This document shows positions 1 to 8,966 of a DNA stretch of 64,000 bases, piece after piece. Source of the stretch: Closterium sp. Naga37s-1 (lineage: Eukaryota; Streptophyta; Zygnematophyceae; Desmidiales; Closteriaceae); the NCBI GenBank assembly GCA_947471745.1, contig CANJKZ010000548.1:184001-248000 (forward strand). Reading direction: 5' to 3'. Numbering within the stretch: position 1 is the first letter of the stretch; every line of letters starts with the position of its first letter. Under the pieces are notes generated by a model. The model was not told the origin of the DNA and made no database searches. It saw only the letters and a list, made by a program, of their open reading frames with translations. The position numbers and the translations under genes were made by a program.

Positions 1-170
1 GCATGACCAGAGTGACGAAACTTAAGAAGAGAAATGCGGGATTGAGTGAAAGACAGCGGTTTATGGTCCTGATGAGATGTTAAACAAGAGAAAGGGGGGA
101 GGTTGGGTTTGGGAGATTGAGAGGGTTGGTGTGTGGTTGGGGATGTGGAATGGTTGGATTTTGAATTTCG

Positions 171-230
171 ACTCGCAGAGTGGAGTTGGTTGTTGTGCGA
201 AGTCGAGGGTTCAATTCTCGCCATCGCAAA
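171..230 (+). repeat. tRNA-derived (SINE-head-like) segment
   Basis: The stretch holds an A-box-like block near 174-183 (CGCAGAGTGG) and, about 25 bases on, a B-box-like block at 207-217 (GGGTTCAATTC), the spacing of an internal RNA polymerase III promoter. No full cloverleaf with a paired acceptor stem is evident, so a tRNA-derived SINE head or decayed tRNA pseudogene is likelier than a working tRNA gene. Only the two boxes support the call. Confidence 0.3.
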
Positions 231-239
231 ATTTCGCAG

Positions 240-1180
240 ATTTTTTCGACGGCTGCCCCGGCGCATTTTAGCGATTTCCAAGCGTATTTGCGTATTTTGT
301 ACATTCGCAGGCGTATTCAGGACCCCCCCATTCTAGAAGGGTACAGGGTGGAGGAGGAGGGGGAGGAGCTCGTTCTTGCCGATGACTACGCTTAGTTTGC
401 AGGGTCGTGGGGTGGAATGTCGAGCAGTAGCAACGAGGGTGCAGGGTGTGAGGGGTAAGGTGTGGTATGATTAGTGTTGTAGGCAATTTGCTGCGTTTGT
501 GTATTCTCCCTAATGATAAATGTTACGTTAGATGACCGTAATCCAACTACTAGAAGCCTTAGTCGATACTAAAACTCTCTCCTCGGGATCACCTCTTAGG
601 GTCCTCCTTGGGTGCCTGACAGAGGTCAGCCCCTATCCAAGGGTGCGAGCTTGTAGAGAGACGGTTATAGAAGCAGCTGAGTTGTAGTAATCGTCACTTT
701 CTGGGCGTAGTCAAACTGTGAAATTTGGTTGCGTTCTCGTAGCAGGCACGGGAGGAAAAATTCCACGTAAGTTTTTTAAACCTTGCAGGAACAAACGGTT
801 TTATACTAGCTCTACTGCAATCTATTATGCCCTATCTTTTTTATACACTCTTGCAATCTCTTCTCTCGTAGCGCGAACCCTTGCGCGCTTCCCTCCCTTT
901 TTATTTTGTAATTAGGCGGGCTCTCGATTCACCGCCAAAACATTTGGAATAATCGCGCGTCTTCATTTCGACGGTCTCGATACTTCGTGCCCTATTAAAA
1001 AAGGTTGCAATCATCCTGTTTAAAATGTACGCGAGGTAGCTCATTTCGATCAGTGAGGTGAGTTGGGCCAATCACATCAACCGAACTTTAGAGACGCGAG
1101 CAGCTCCAACTCGCACACTGCTATCGAGACATTGCTCGCCACGTGCTTCTCGTTCTCGAAGCGTGAACACCTAGACACGA
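240..1180. other. unassigned intergenic sequence
   Basis: No gene is recognised. The short open frames are not conserved-looking and overlap on both strands. A 25-base stretch at 277-301 (core GCGTATTTGCG) recurs exactly inside copia element A at 6948-6972, so part of this region probably belongs to a dispersed repeat. Confidence 0.4.
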
Positions 1181-1594
1181 GCAAAATTCCGAACGCATGT
1201 CTGGTTCGTCCCGAACATGTTCTGAAATAACCGAACATGCCTTTTTTTTTTGCCAAAAATGTCCGGCCGAACATGTTCGATGCCCGGAAGGGGGGGGCGA
1301 GGCGACGGGGGAGGAGCAGGCCCACTTAAAACACACTCTCAAACCCCGAACATGTTCAGGTTTGCCCCGAACATGCAGTGTTCGCCCCCCTATCACGAAC
1401 CTCGAACACCCTGAATCCCCAAAAAATGTTCGGGCGAACCGAACATGTTCGTGCCCGCGGCGAACATGAGGGTGTTTGCCCCTAGAGGCGAACAGCGAAC
1501 ACCCTTTTCCTTGAAAGTGTTCGCAGCGCCCAGGTGACATGTTCGCCCCTGGCGAACACGAACATGTTCGAGTTCCCCCCCTGCTCATGCGCCA
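1180..1594. mobile_element. hAT-like MITE remnant rich in CGAACATGTTCG
   Basis: The palindrome GAACATGTTC and its variants recur many times, as in the better-preserved copies at 21135-21881, 22637-23469 and 25325-25555. The right edge CCCTGCTCATGC matches the inverted terminal repeat of those copies and abuts LRR-intron sequence (CCAAACTCACTAACCCACACAG), so the element sits in the intron before the LRR exon at 1614. I cannot find a matching left terminus, so the left limit is approximate. Non-coding. Confidence 0.5.
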
Positions 1595-1613
1595 AACTCA
1601 CTAACCCACACAG

Positions 1614-1685
1614 GAATCTCAGCTCTAACTCTCTCAACGATTTCATTCCCAACATAAACTTCAAGCGCACACCACTCACATACCT
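1614..1685 (+). CDS. single LRR exon (72 nt), left end of LRR array
   Basis: The exon follows a CACACAG acceptor and precedes a GTAAGAGGCACAC donor, giving exactly 72 nt. It begins with one base completing a codon and ends in phase 2, like the other LRR exons between 20.4 and 32.0 kb. The translation is one 24-residue plant-type LRR with the N-L-S-S-N-S-L core, although the usual G-S-I-P-D-S-I is altered to D-F-I-P-N-I. The following intron starts like the introns further right and is then broken by transposon DNA. It is either part of an LRR receptor gene now interrupted by about 18 kb of transposons or a relic exon; expression cannot be judged. Confidence 0.55.
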
Positions 1686-1742
1686 GTAAGAGGCACACTG
1701 GGTTTGCTCCACCTGCTTGCTGCTTTGTGGCTTACTTGGCAT

Positions 1743-2122
1743 TTTACGTTCACGGGGTTTACGTGTACGTGACTTTACATAGTAAACTTACGTTTACTTA
1801 CGTGGGCCCAAAATGGCTATACGTTTACGGTCTGCCAGAAACATTTCTGGCTGCCCGGAAAGAAAGGAATTTATAGGACTAAGTGGCTACATGGGAGGCG
1901 CATATTTATTCACCAGCTTGGTTCTTCTATGCCCAAACACGTTAGCACATTATTACATCGACTTACAGATGCCCCACATGTACACCAACATGTCACAGCC
2001 TCTCCCACCTCATACCAGTCGGATTTTTCCATTTTGTATACATTTTTTTTTTCGCCCTGCCCGTTCAACTTTACATAAACTTCCGCATAAGAAAACGTAT
2101 AGGATAACCTACACTAAGCTTT
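1743..2122. other. intron or intergenic DNA before LTR B
   Basis: AT-richer sequence with a short run of TTTACG/TACGTTTAC repeats (1742-1830) and no recognisable gene. It ends with GCTTT, which resembles the GCTTA found just after LTR B and may be the target-site duplication of that element. Confidence 0.4.
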
Positions 2123-2703
2123 TGTTGGGTGCAATACATGGTTTGCACGACAACCTACCACCTATTCGCCGACGTTGAATGAAAGTGAGGTGTTTCGTTT
2201 CAAGGTAATTTGTTACATGTGAGTTTCGTATTTTTGTGTGCTTTGCGTTTCTATGTTTACGGCTCGTGAATCGCCTCAACGGTTCATGAGTTATGTGCAT
2301 TTTCGTGAGAGGTTGCGTTTCTGAGTGTTCGTGTGTGAATGCGAGACTTTGTGTGTGTTTGTGTGGTTTCGGGAGTTGTCACGAACACACACGAAATTTC
2401 TGTGTTCCTGAAATTTCGTGAAGTCTGCGCTGTTCATGAATTTCTGTGACTGTTCGTGACAGTTCATATTTTCTGTATTTCGTGTGTGTTCGTGAAGAGT
2501 CGCGAGTGTTCGCGAGATAGTTCGTGGTGGTCAAGGTCAAGGGCGCGAGAATCTTGACCGCGCGTATGGTCTAGATTTTGCGCGTGGGCCCTCAGGGCCC
2601 GAGCGTGTGAATCGAAACTGTTGCGAGCGTGTGTCTCGTCACTGTTGCGCGAGGGCACAAGGCCCATGATCGCAACGTGACAGTGCACGCCCGTGCACTA
2701 TAG

Positions 2704-2729
2704 AGCACGACCGAAATATCGGTCGTGCT
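2704..2729. other. perfect hairpin in LTR B
   Basis: An 11-bp stem AGCACGACCGA pairs with TCGGTCGTGCT around the loop AATA. The same 26 bases occur in the right LTR at 19379-19404. Just upstream, AGTGCACG/CGTGCACT (about 2682-2699) forms a second short stem that is less well kept on the right. Conservation in two diverged copies suggests a structured part of the element transcript, but could be simple shared ancestry. Confidence 0.6.
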
Positions 2730-3453
2730 ATGATTGCGCAGGCAGAGGCGCACGTGTGTTTTAGGGGGTGCTGCGGGATTCCGAGGGGTGCTCGAGTGTG
2801 ACTCGAAATTTCAGTTTTGTAACTGAATCTCGAGCCTCGTCATTTACTGTGCGTGGCACACAGAAACTTCACGGGAAAGCAGCGTGCGTAAAGGGACAAT
2901 TTCGATACAGGTGAAAACGGTGAAAAAATGTGAAGTAACTGTAAGGCTTCGTGAAAAACGGTGAGAAACCGTTTTGTAACTGTGAACGTTCGTGACAACG
3001 GTAATTCCACACGAATGTTCATGATTGCGTACAAGAAATCATGAATGTTCGCGAAGGGAGAGTTTGGCAAAAGTGCAGTTTGAATTGACGGGGCAAATCA
3101 AGCCAAATTCAAGAGCAGTTCGACAACCGTTTTCCTTGGCGGATCTGACGAAGTCCTGAAGGCTAGTTAACCAACTGCTTTGTGCTTTCCGATGCTTGTG
3201 TTAGGCAAAATATAAATGCGTGCCTGTGCTTGGTTGTAATTTCAATATTTTGAGTGAATGTTTTCTCTGTTAACGTATTGACGTGAAGAGAACTTTCTGC
3301 ACACGACCAGTTCGTCGTCATAACGCTGCGGAAGGAGTTTTGCGAGCGCTCTATTGCACACAATTCTTTTTGCACTTAGTGTGTCCCTCTACAAACACAG
3401 ACCCTTGGTTAGGGGCTGGCTTTGCCAGGCACCCGTGGACCCTTGGAGGTGAC

Positions 3454-3999
3454 CAGGGCTAATTTTATCAGGGTAAATCACCCTGATACCCTGATAATCA
3501 GAGTGGTTTTTGGCTGTCACACTGATGCCTTAGGGTAATTTTTTCAGGAGCTTGTATTTTCCTGATAGGCCAGGGTTTACGTTTAAGGTACACTGACGGC
3601 CCAGGGTTACCGATCTTCGTAACGAGTTTTACCCTGAATCGAGTACACACCCTCCCCAAGCCCCCCCGCCCTCCCCCCTCTAACCCACCCCCCCTTTCCC
3701 GTAACCCGATGTTCTCTCGTGCCAACTGTCGAAACTGAAATTTGGCACACGCAATATCTGAGCTGGCACGAGGGGGGCCTCCATTGGCTTGAAATACAGT
3801 TTCGTTATTGACTGCCAATGATAATTTCAATACACCAGGGTTTGCAAAACTGGTACACTGATCATACAGAGTATAATTTTCAAAAACTAGGAAAACCCTG
3901 ATGGATCAGGGTTTGAACAAGGTGTCACACTGATAATCAGGTTTTTGGACTTGTGCAACACTGATCACAAGGGTTGCTAAAAACAAAAAATTAGCCCTG
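3454..3999. mobile_element. non-autonomous hAT transposon (546 bp) inside LTR B
   Basis: Termini are CAGGGCTAATTTT and AAAAATTAGCCCTG, perfect inverted repeats beginning with the hAT-type CAGGG. They are flanked by an 8-bp direct repeat GAGGTGAC (3446-3453 and 4000-4007). The other LTR B copy has a single GAGGTGAC at 20089-20096 and no insert, so it is an exact empty site. The interior has many ACCCTGAT/ATCAGGGT motifs in both orientations, typical of subterminal transposase-binding repeats, and no transposase frame. Mobilisation would need an autonomous hAT elsewhere. Confidence 0.9.
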
Positions 4000-4076
4000 G
4001 AGGTGACCCCGTGGGGACTACTAAGTGTGAATTAAAGGTGTGCTTAGTAGCTTCTAGATCCCAATAGTTGTCAACA

Positions 4077-4317
4077 GCTTAATGGGTGCTGCACGCCATG
4101 TGCGCATCAATGCTGGCACCCCTCCACTGCCCATGCACTCTGCACGCCCTCTCATCTACCCCTTTGCTGTCTGCTCCCATTTCCACTTCACGCTTTTAGA
4201 GTACTCACAACTTCCACTACACCACCCTGTAATCTCAGTCGGTCCTCTACATTTGCTTGCTTTTCTCTATCCCTCCTTAATTGAGAAATCCTTTTAAGCT
4301 CCAGCCAGCCACTGTCT
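4077..4317 (+). other. LRR-locus intron segment (copy 1)
   Basis: The sequence matches the introns between LRR exons in the 27-31 kb array (GGGTGCTGCA, CATGTGCGCATCA, CTCCACTGCCCATGCACTCT and the following CTTTGCTGTCTGC) and is about 97% identical by eye to 20166-20395. It stops abruptly at 4317 where the shortened LTR of element A begins. In the other copy the host sequence continues without a break into the LRR exon at 20456. Confidence 0.75.
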
Positions 4318-5210
4318 GTCGACGAGGGTAGTCGACCTGCGCGGGGGCCACTGCACGGGCGCCGACTTCCGGGCGCCGGTTCTGGGGTGGTCGACCAGGC
4401 GGTCGACCTGACCTGGTGGTCGACGAAAGGGGGAGCTGACGTCGACCTCGACAGGGGAGTTTGGGGACGCTGGGCTGGAGGGCGTCGAGTAGCAGGACGC
4501 CGAGCAGCCGGGCGTCAAACAGCAGGGCGCCGAGGTGCAGGGCCCCGACCTTGGGTGGTCGACGGCTTGGCAAAGTCGGCGACCTAGTCCTGAAGTGGTC
4601 GACGAGGGGACGTCGACCAGGGAAGACGCCGACCTGACGGCATCGACCTGGTTGCCCGGTCGACCCGGTTACCCGGGCGACGGAGCTTCTGCGCAGGTGT
4701 ACGAAGGTCGCCAGGGTGGATTCTGCGAGGCCGACCTCGGGAGTGGTATCCCGAGGTCGACGTGGCTGGTGGGCGCAGTCGCTGGCGTGGAGTCTGCCAG
4801 GTGTCCGCGCTGTGCTCGTGACAAGGAGTGGTGCACCAACCAGCAGCATGCACCTGCGAAGCAGGTGCACCGTTGTCCCGCGGGTGCAGCCGATTTGCTG
4901 CAGCACACCGTGGACTTGCAACGTTGGCAAGCCACGACTGTGCTCTGCTGGAGCGCGGTCGACCAAGTCGTGCCGGCACGCGGTCGACCGTGCTGCGCTG
5001 GAACTCGATCAGCAGCTTTGCTAGGTCTGATGTAGTATTGCATGCCAATGTTGTTGCTACCATTGTTATCAACTTTTGCTAGTAAAACTCTTGCGGTTTT
5101 ACCCCGTGAATGCACAAGTGCCAGAGAACGACTAAGGAACGAACGCAGAGATCACTGTAGCCCCGTGCCTAGCCCGCAGTCTAGCTCCCGTTGGTTTAGT
5201 TATCTCCGCA
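4318..5210 (+). repeat. left LTR of element A (5'-shortened)
   Basis: It matches 16445-17147 over most of its length and ends with TTATCTCCGCA, the end shared with element C's LTR at 58413. It is rich in GTCGAC/GTCGACC motifs. TGGTGCAGTGAACGTGG follows and is the probable primer-binding region, parallel to TGGTGCGGTGAGCACGG in element C. It is not the usual TGGTATCAGAG initiator-Met type, and I cannot assign the primer tRNA. Confidence 0.8.
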
Positions 5211-5941
5211 TGGTGCAGTGAACGTGGACGGCACCACGACGTAGTTTCAGTCTAGCCGACTTTTCCACTTACCTATTGTGTTCATAGGCCGGCAGCTGTG
5301 CGTTAGTCACTACCATGGTTGGTGTAGGTGACGCTGGTGTCGCAGACACCCTGGATTCACGGCTGGAGAACGCAAGGAGACGCCATGAGGCGAAGGAGTA
5401 CGGCGACCTCCCCTGGGCGGTCGTCGAGGCTGGCATCCGCGCCGTGTGGGCGACGAAGCACCCTCCTTCTCGGCCTGCATCTCCTCGACCGGTGAATACC
5501 GAGGGCGGCGTCGACGTGGGCGTCAACGCCGGTGGCGACCAAGTCGGCAGCAGTGCGGGAGGCACGTTGCGAGGCAGCGAGGAGTGATACACACCGGTGA
5601 AGTCGGCAGCGTTCAGGCGTGAGGGATGCAGTCGTCGGCGGCTGCAGGCTCCTCGCAGGGCGACGTCGAAGGACGTCGAAGCGGAATTGCGCCGATGTCG
5701 GCGACCCATGTGACGGCAGGCTGGATCGCGCCGAGCTACGGCTACTTCAAGATTACGCCGGGCAGGATCTCGGTCACCCCCTGCTGGTCGGTCGACCCAT
5801 CGAAGCCATCGAGCCCCAGCTGGAGATGGCCGGGCTGATAGGCTTCGCCAGAGGCACCGTGGCGACGCCATCGGAGCTCTACCCCGACCTACGTGCGGAG
5901 TTTCGCGTCGTGGAGCTGCTGACCTTCACGGTCATTTCGCG

Positions 5942-7048
5942 GTGCTGCTCGGCGTGCAGATCGCCTTGAAGCCGTGGAGGGAGTACCTTGACGCCGGCCA
6001 CCAGGCGTGGCACTTCATCAAGTCGACGTACCAGATCACCGATGATCTGTACATTGGCCAGCTCGAGGAGCAGATGACGCATCTGCGGATGGGCGAGCAG
6101 GAGACGGCGACCGACTACTGCAACCGGGCCCGGCGACTTCTCGCCACCATGAGGATGGCCGGCGTGCAGTACTCGGCGGCGTCATACCTCACGCACGTCC
6201 TGAAGGGGCTCCCGAGCAGCTACAACCTGATGAAGCGGCTGTCGGCGGTGCCGAGCACGCGGGCGACGCTTAACGAGGACACCTTGACCTCGTACATCCT
6301 GCAAGACGAGGCGATGCAGGAGGCCGAGCGTTCTTTGGAGCTCCTGCCGAAGGCTAACTACGTCGCCCCGGCGAAGCAAGGTGGTCGACCGGGGCAGCGT
6401 GGGCAGTCTGGTGGCAGTGGAAACAGTGGCGGAAAGCCGGCGAAGGACGCCGACAAGCAGAGGTCAGCCAAGGATGTCGGTCGAGGAGGAGGAAGTCGGC
6501 GACGGGAGTGCTGGATTTGCCACAGCCCTGACCACCTCTCCTTCGAATGCCCCGACCGTAGTGACTCCGACAACGACGACGCCAAGGGAGGCCGTGATAG
6601 GTCGGCCAGCCGTCGTCCGCGTCGAGGAAGCAAGCCGCGCAAGGAGAAGCTGTCGAACAAGTCGACCTGGGCAAAGGACGCCAACTCCTCTGCTGGCAGC
6701 AAGGGGCGAGACGACAAGGAGGCATCGTGCTCGCTGGTCGGCATTTTGGAGCCGACTGTCTCGCTGACACCGGAGGCCGGCGTGGATTTCCAGGCGGTGG
6801 CGGCAGCTGTGCAGGCGAATCCGGCGGCGGTCCTGCTCGACAGCGGCTGTTCGCACCATCTGATGGGGACGAAGGACGCCTTCGTCGACTTGGGGCCAAG
6901 CGGCGACGTCAAGCACATGCGAGGCTTCAATGGGGCGCTGCATGACGTCCAAGCGTATTTGCGTATTTTGTATATCGGAAAGCAGGCTGATCCCCGACGT
7001 CCTCTACGTCCGGGGCGTGCGGGCGAATACTGTCCGCCGGAAAGTTAA
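5942..7048 (+). pseudogene. element A gag and protease region
   Basis: The translation contains a copia gag (UBN2-like) region with Y-I-G-Q-L-E-E-Q-M-T-H-L-R-M-G and L-K-G-L-P-S-S-Y-N-L, a canonical zinc knuckle CWICHSPDHLSFEC (C-x2-C-x4-H-x4-C) near residues 193-206, and a retroviral-type aspartic protease motif L-L-D-S-G-C-S-H-H-L-M-G near residue 299. The corresponding region in element C is very similar. The 25-base stretch at 6948-6972 is foreign to the family, being absent from C but present at 277-301. It is part of a broken fossil; no working product is claimed. Confidence 0.8.
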
Positions 7049-8118
7049 AGGAGAACGGCGTGAAGCTGCAGGAGGACACAGACGGGATGTTGCTCGTCTC
7101 GGCGGCGGGAGAGGTGCTCGGTCGGGCGACGTACACCGGGCATGTCCTCTGCACCGACCTGCGTCCCTGCTCGGCGAAATCGGCGACGCCCACGACGGAG
7201 GTGGTGGCTCTGCGGGCGATCGTCTCGGCGTCGAAGTCGACGCCGGACCGGCTGCATGCGAGGCTCGCGCACGTCGGCATGGACACCATCCGAAGCATGA
7301 GGTCGCCACTGGGCTGGACCTCAAGTCGGCGTCTGGTGCCGACTCGCCGTGTGTCTCGTGTGTCGGTGAGAAGCTGGCGCGCCACTTCTTCCCCGACCAG
7401 GGCTCTGACGCTGACGACGTGCTGGTCGTCGTGCACATCGATCTGTGCGGGCCATTCCGCGTGGCTGCCAAGGACGGCAACCTCTACTTGTTGTTGTTGA
7501 AGGACCGCAAGACCGGCTACGTGTGGGTGAGGCCGGTCGCCAAGAAGTCGGACGTGCTGCAGAAGTTCGTGCAGTGGTTGGCGGTGGCTGAGCGGAAGAC
7601 AAAAAAGTTGGTGTTGATGTTGCGCTCTGACTGAGGAGTGGAGTTCCTTGAGAAGCAGTTCACTGACTTCGTGGACGGCAAGGGGATCGTTCACGACCTG
7701 ACCTGCCCCTACACCCCGTTGCAGGACGGCATGGCGGAACGGGAGATGCGGACGGTGGTGGAGTCGGTGCGGACGATGCTCCTGCACATGGGTGTGCAGC
7801 ACCACTGGTGGCACCTCGCTCTGCGGCAGACCGTTTGGGTCCGCAACTGCCTAGAGCGGTCGGCGCTGCCGCCGGGGACGACGTCGTACTAGCTGCTTAC
7901 CGGGAAGAAGCCCGACCTGTCGCTGGCCCGCGTGTGGGGCTGCATGGCGCAGTTCCTCGTCCCTGAGCAGCAGCGCGGCGGGAAGCTGCAGCCGAAGGCC
8001 AGATGGGGCCTTCATCTCGGCGTGTCGGAGGAGAGCAAGGGCTGGGAGCTCCTCGACATCGCTGACAATCGGGTGGTCACCACGTCGGACGTGGTGTTCT
8101 ACGAAACCATGTCGTTGG
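7049..8118 (+). pseudogene. element A integrase region (fossil)
   Basis: Recognisable pieces are the GAG-pre-integrase signature H-A-R-L-A-H-V-G-M-D-T-I, the start of the integrase core V-V-H-I-D-L-C-G-P-F, and V-H-D-L-T-C-P-Y-T-P followed by M-A-E-R-E-M-R-T, then the C-terminal S-L-A-R-V-W-G-C-M-A-Q-F. These match element C at about 60.4-61.4 kb. The region is cut off at 8118 by element F, with the reading of A resuming at 14014. Broken fossil. Confidence 0.75.
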
Positions 8119-8260
8119 TGTCAGAACACTTGCACTGGGGATGCCCGAGAGATCCTAGGGAAGGGTTACAGGCTCATTGGCCTGGGGGGTTATGGGCGCA
8201 CTGACCCGCTACAGAAACAAGCCCTTTTATCCCAGTGGTCTAGTGACTGGGATTCTGACA
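8119..8260 (+). repeat. 5' LTR of element F
   Basis: 142 bp, TGTCAGAAC...ATTCTGACA, matching 13872-14013 almost exactly. The initiator-Met primer site TGGTATCAGAGC begins immediately after it. A further partial copy of this LTR lies at 47544-47622. Confidence 0.9.
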
Positions 8261-8511
8261 TGGTATCAGAGCTCTTCAACCGCACACGCGGATCGTGATC
8301 CTCTCATCTTTGCGGATGCTCGTCCCGCAAACCTCGGCGTAGCCACCTTCAATCACGTCGCCGGTGATTCGCGACATTCGTGTGCGGAAATTCTCCCGCA
8401 CCACCTTCCCGTCAACTTCGACGACATCTACCTTATTTCTGGTAAGCGCATCATCCGCGCCGTAACCTATCGCTCCTTTTTCGTCGAACGTCATCGTGTC
8501 ATCTCTTCTCC

Positions 8512-8715
8512 TCGTCGGACCGTCGCCCGTCGCCCCGTAGCTTCTCGTCGGGCCGCCGCCCGTCGCCCCGCAGCTTCTCGTCGGGCCGTCGCCCGTCGCC
8601 CTGCATCTTCTCGTCGGGCCGCCGCCCGTCGCCCCGCAGCTTCTCGTCGGGCCGTCGCCCGTCGCCCTGCAGCTTCTCGTCGGGCCGACGCCCGTCGCCC
8701 CGCATCGGCACTCCC
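8512..8715. repeat. 33-bp GC-rich tandem repeats in F leader
   Basis: About six units built on GTCGGGCCGCCGCCCGTCGC plus CCCGCAGCTTCTC, with C/T variants, lie between the primer site and gag. They give long open frames on both strands (alternating Arg/Ala-rich), which I read as composition artefacts. Elements D and E carry GC-rich tandem arrays in the same position. Confidence 0.85.
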
Positions 8716-8966
8716 ATCGTCCCGCAGCTGAACAGGTGCAGCCACGCAGCTGAGCAGCCGTGTAGCAGCGAAGCCGCGAAGCTGAGGGACAGGGCCGGGG
8801 GGGGGGGGGGGTAGCAGTTAATCGATAGCTCTGAAATCGCCGTTTCCTTCAAATTTTCCTTCGAAAACCCTAAACCTCAAGATTCTCTTTCGTAAACCCT
8901 AAACCTCAAGTTCCTATCGGTGACTTAAGAGCGGCGCTTCGCGCGAGACACCAAGGTGTCTTCATT

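Larger units (their letters stand above)
2123..4076 (+). mobile_element. LTR of family B (left copy), carrying a hAT element
   Basis: The sequence starts TGTTGGGTGCAATACATGG and ends TTGTCAACA, giving TG...CA termini. It is repeated at 18800-20165 at roughly 90-97% identity by eye, lower at the left end and higher at the right. Without the hAT element at 3454-3999 and its duplicated target it is about 1.4 kb. GCTTT precedes and GCTTA follows it, which fits a slightly decayed 5-bp target duplication around a solo LTR. It is followed at 4077 by host LRR-intron sequence, not by a primer site or gag. A small hairpin (2704-2729) is conserved in both copies. Non-coding. Confidence 0.75.

Noticed and set aside
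171-230. A functional tRNA gene
   Set aside because: A- and B-box-like blocks are present but no paired acceptor stem or clear anticodon arm can be drawn.
6358-6930. Antisense Ser/Arg/Pro-rich frames in element A (and the matching ones in C)
   Set aside because: They lie opposite gag of A and C and share only its codon composition.
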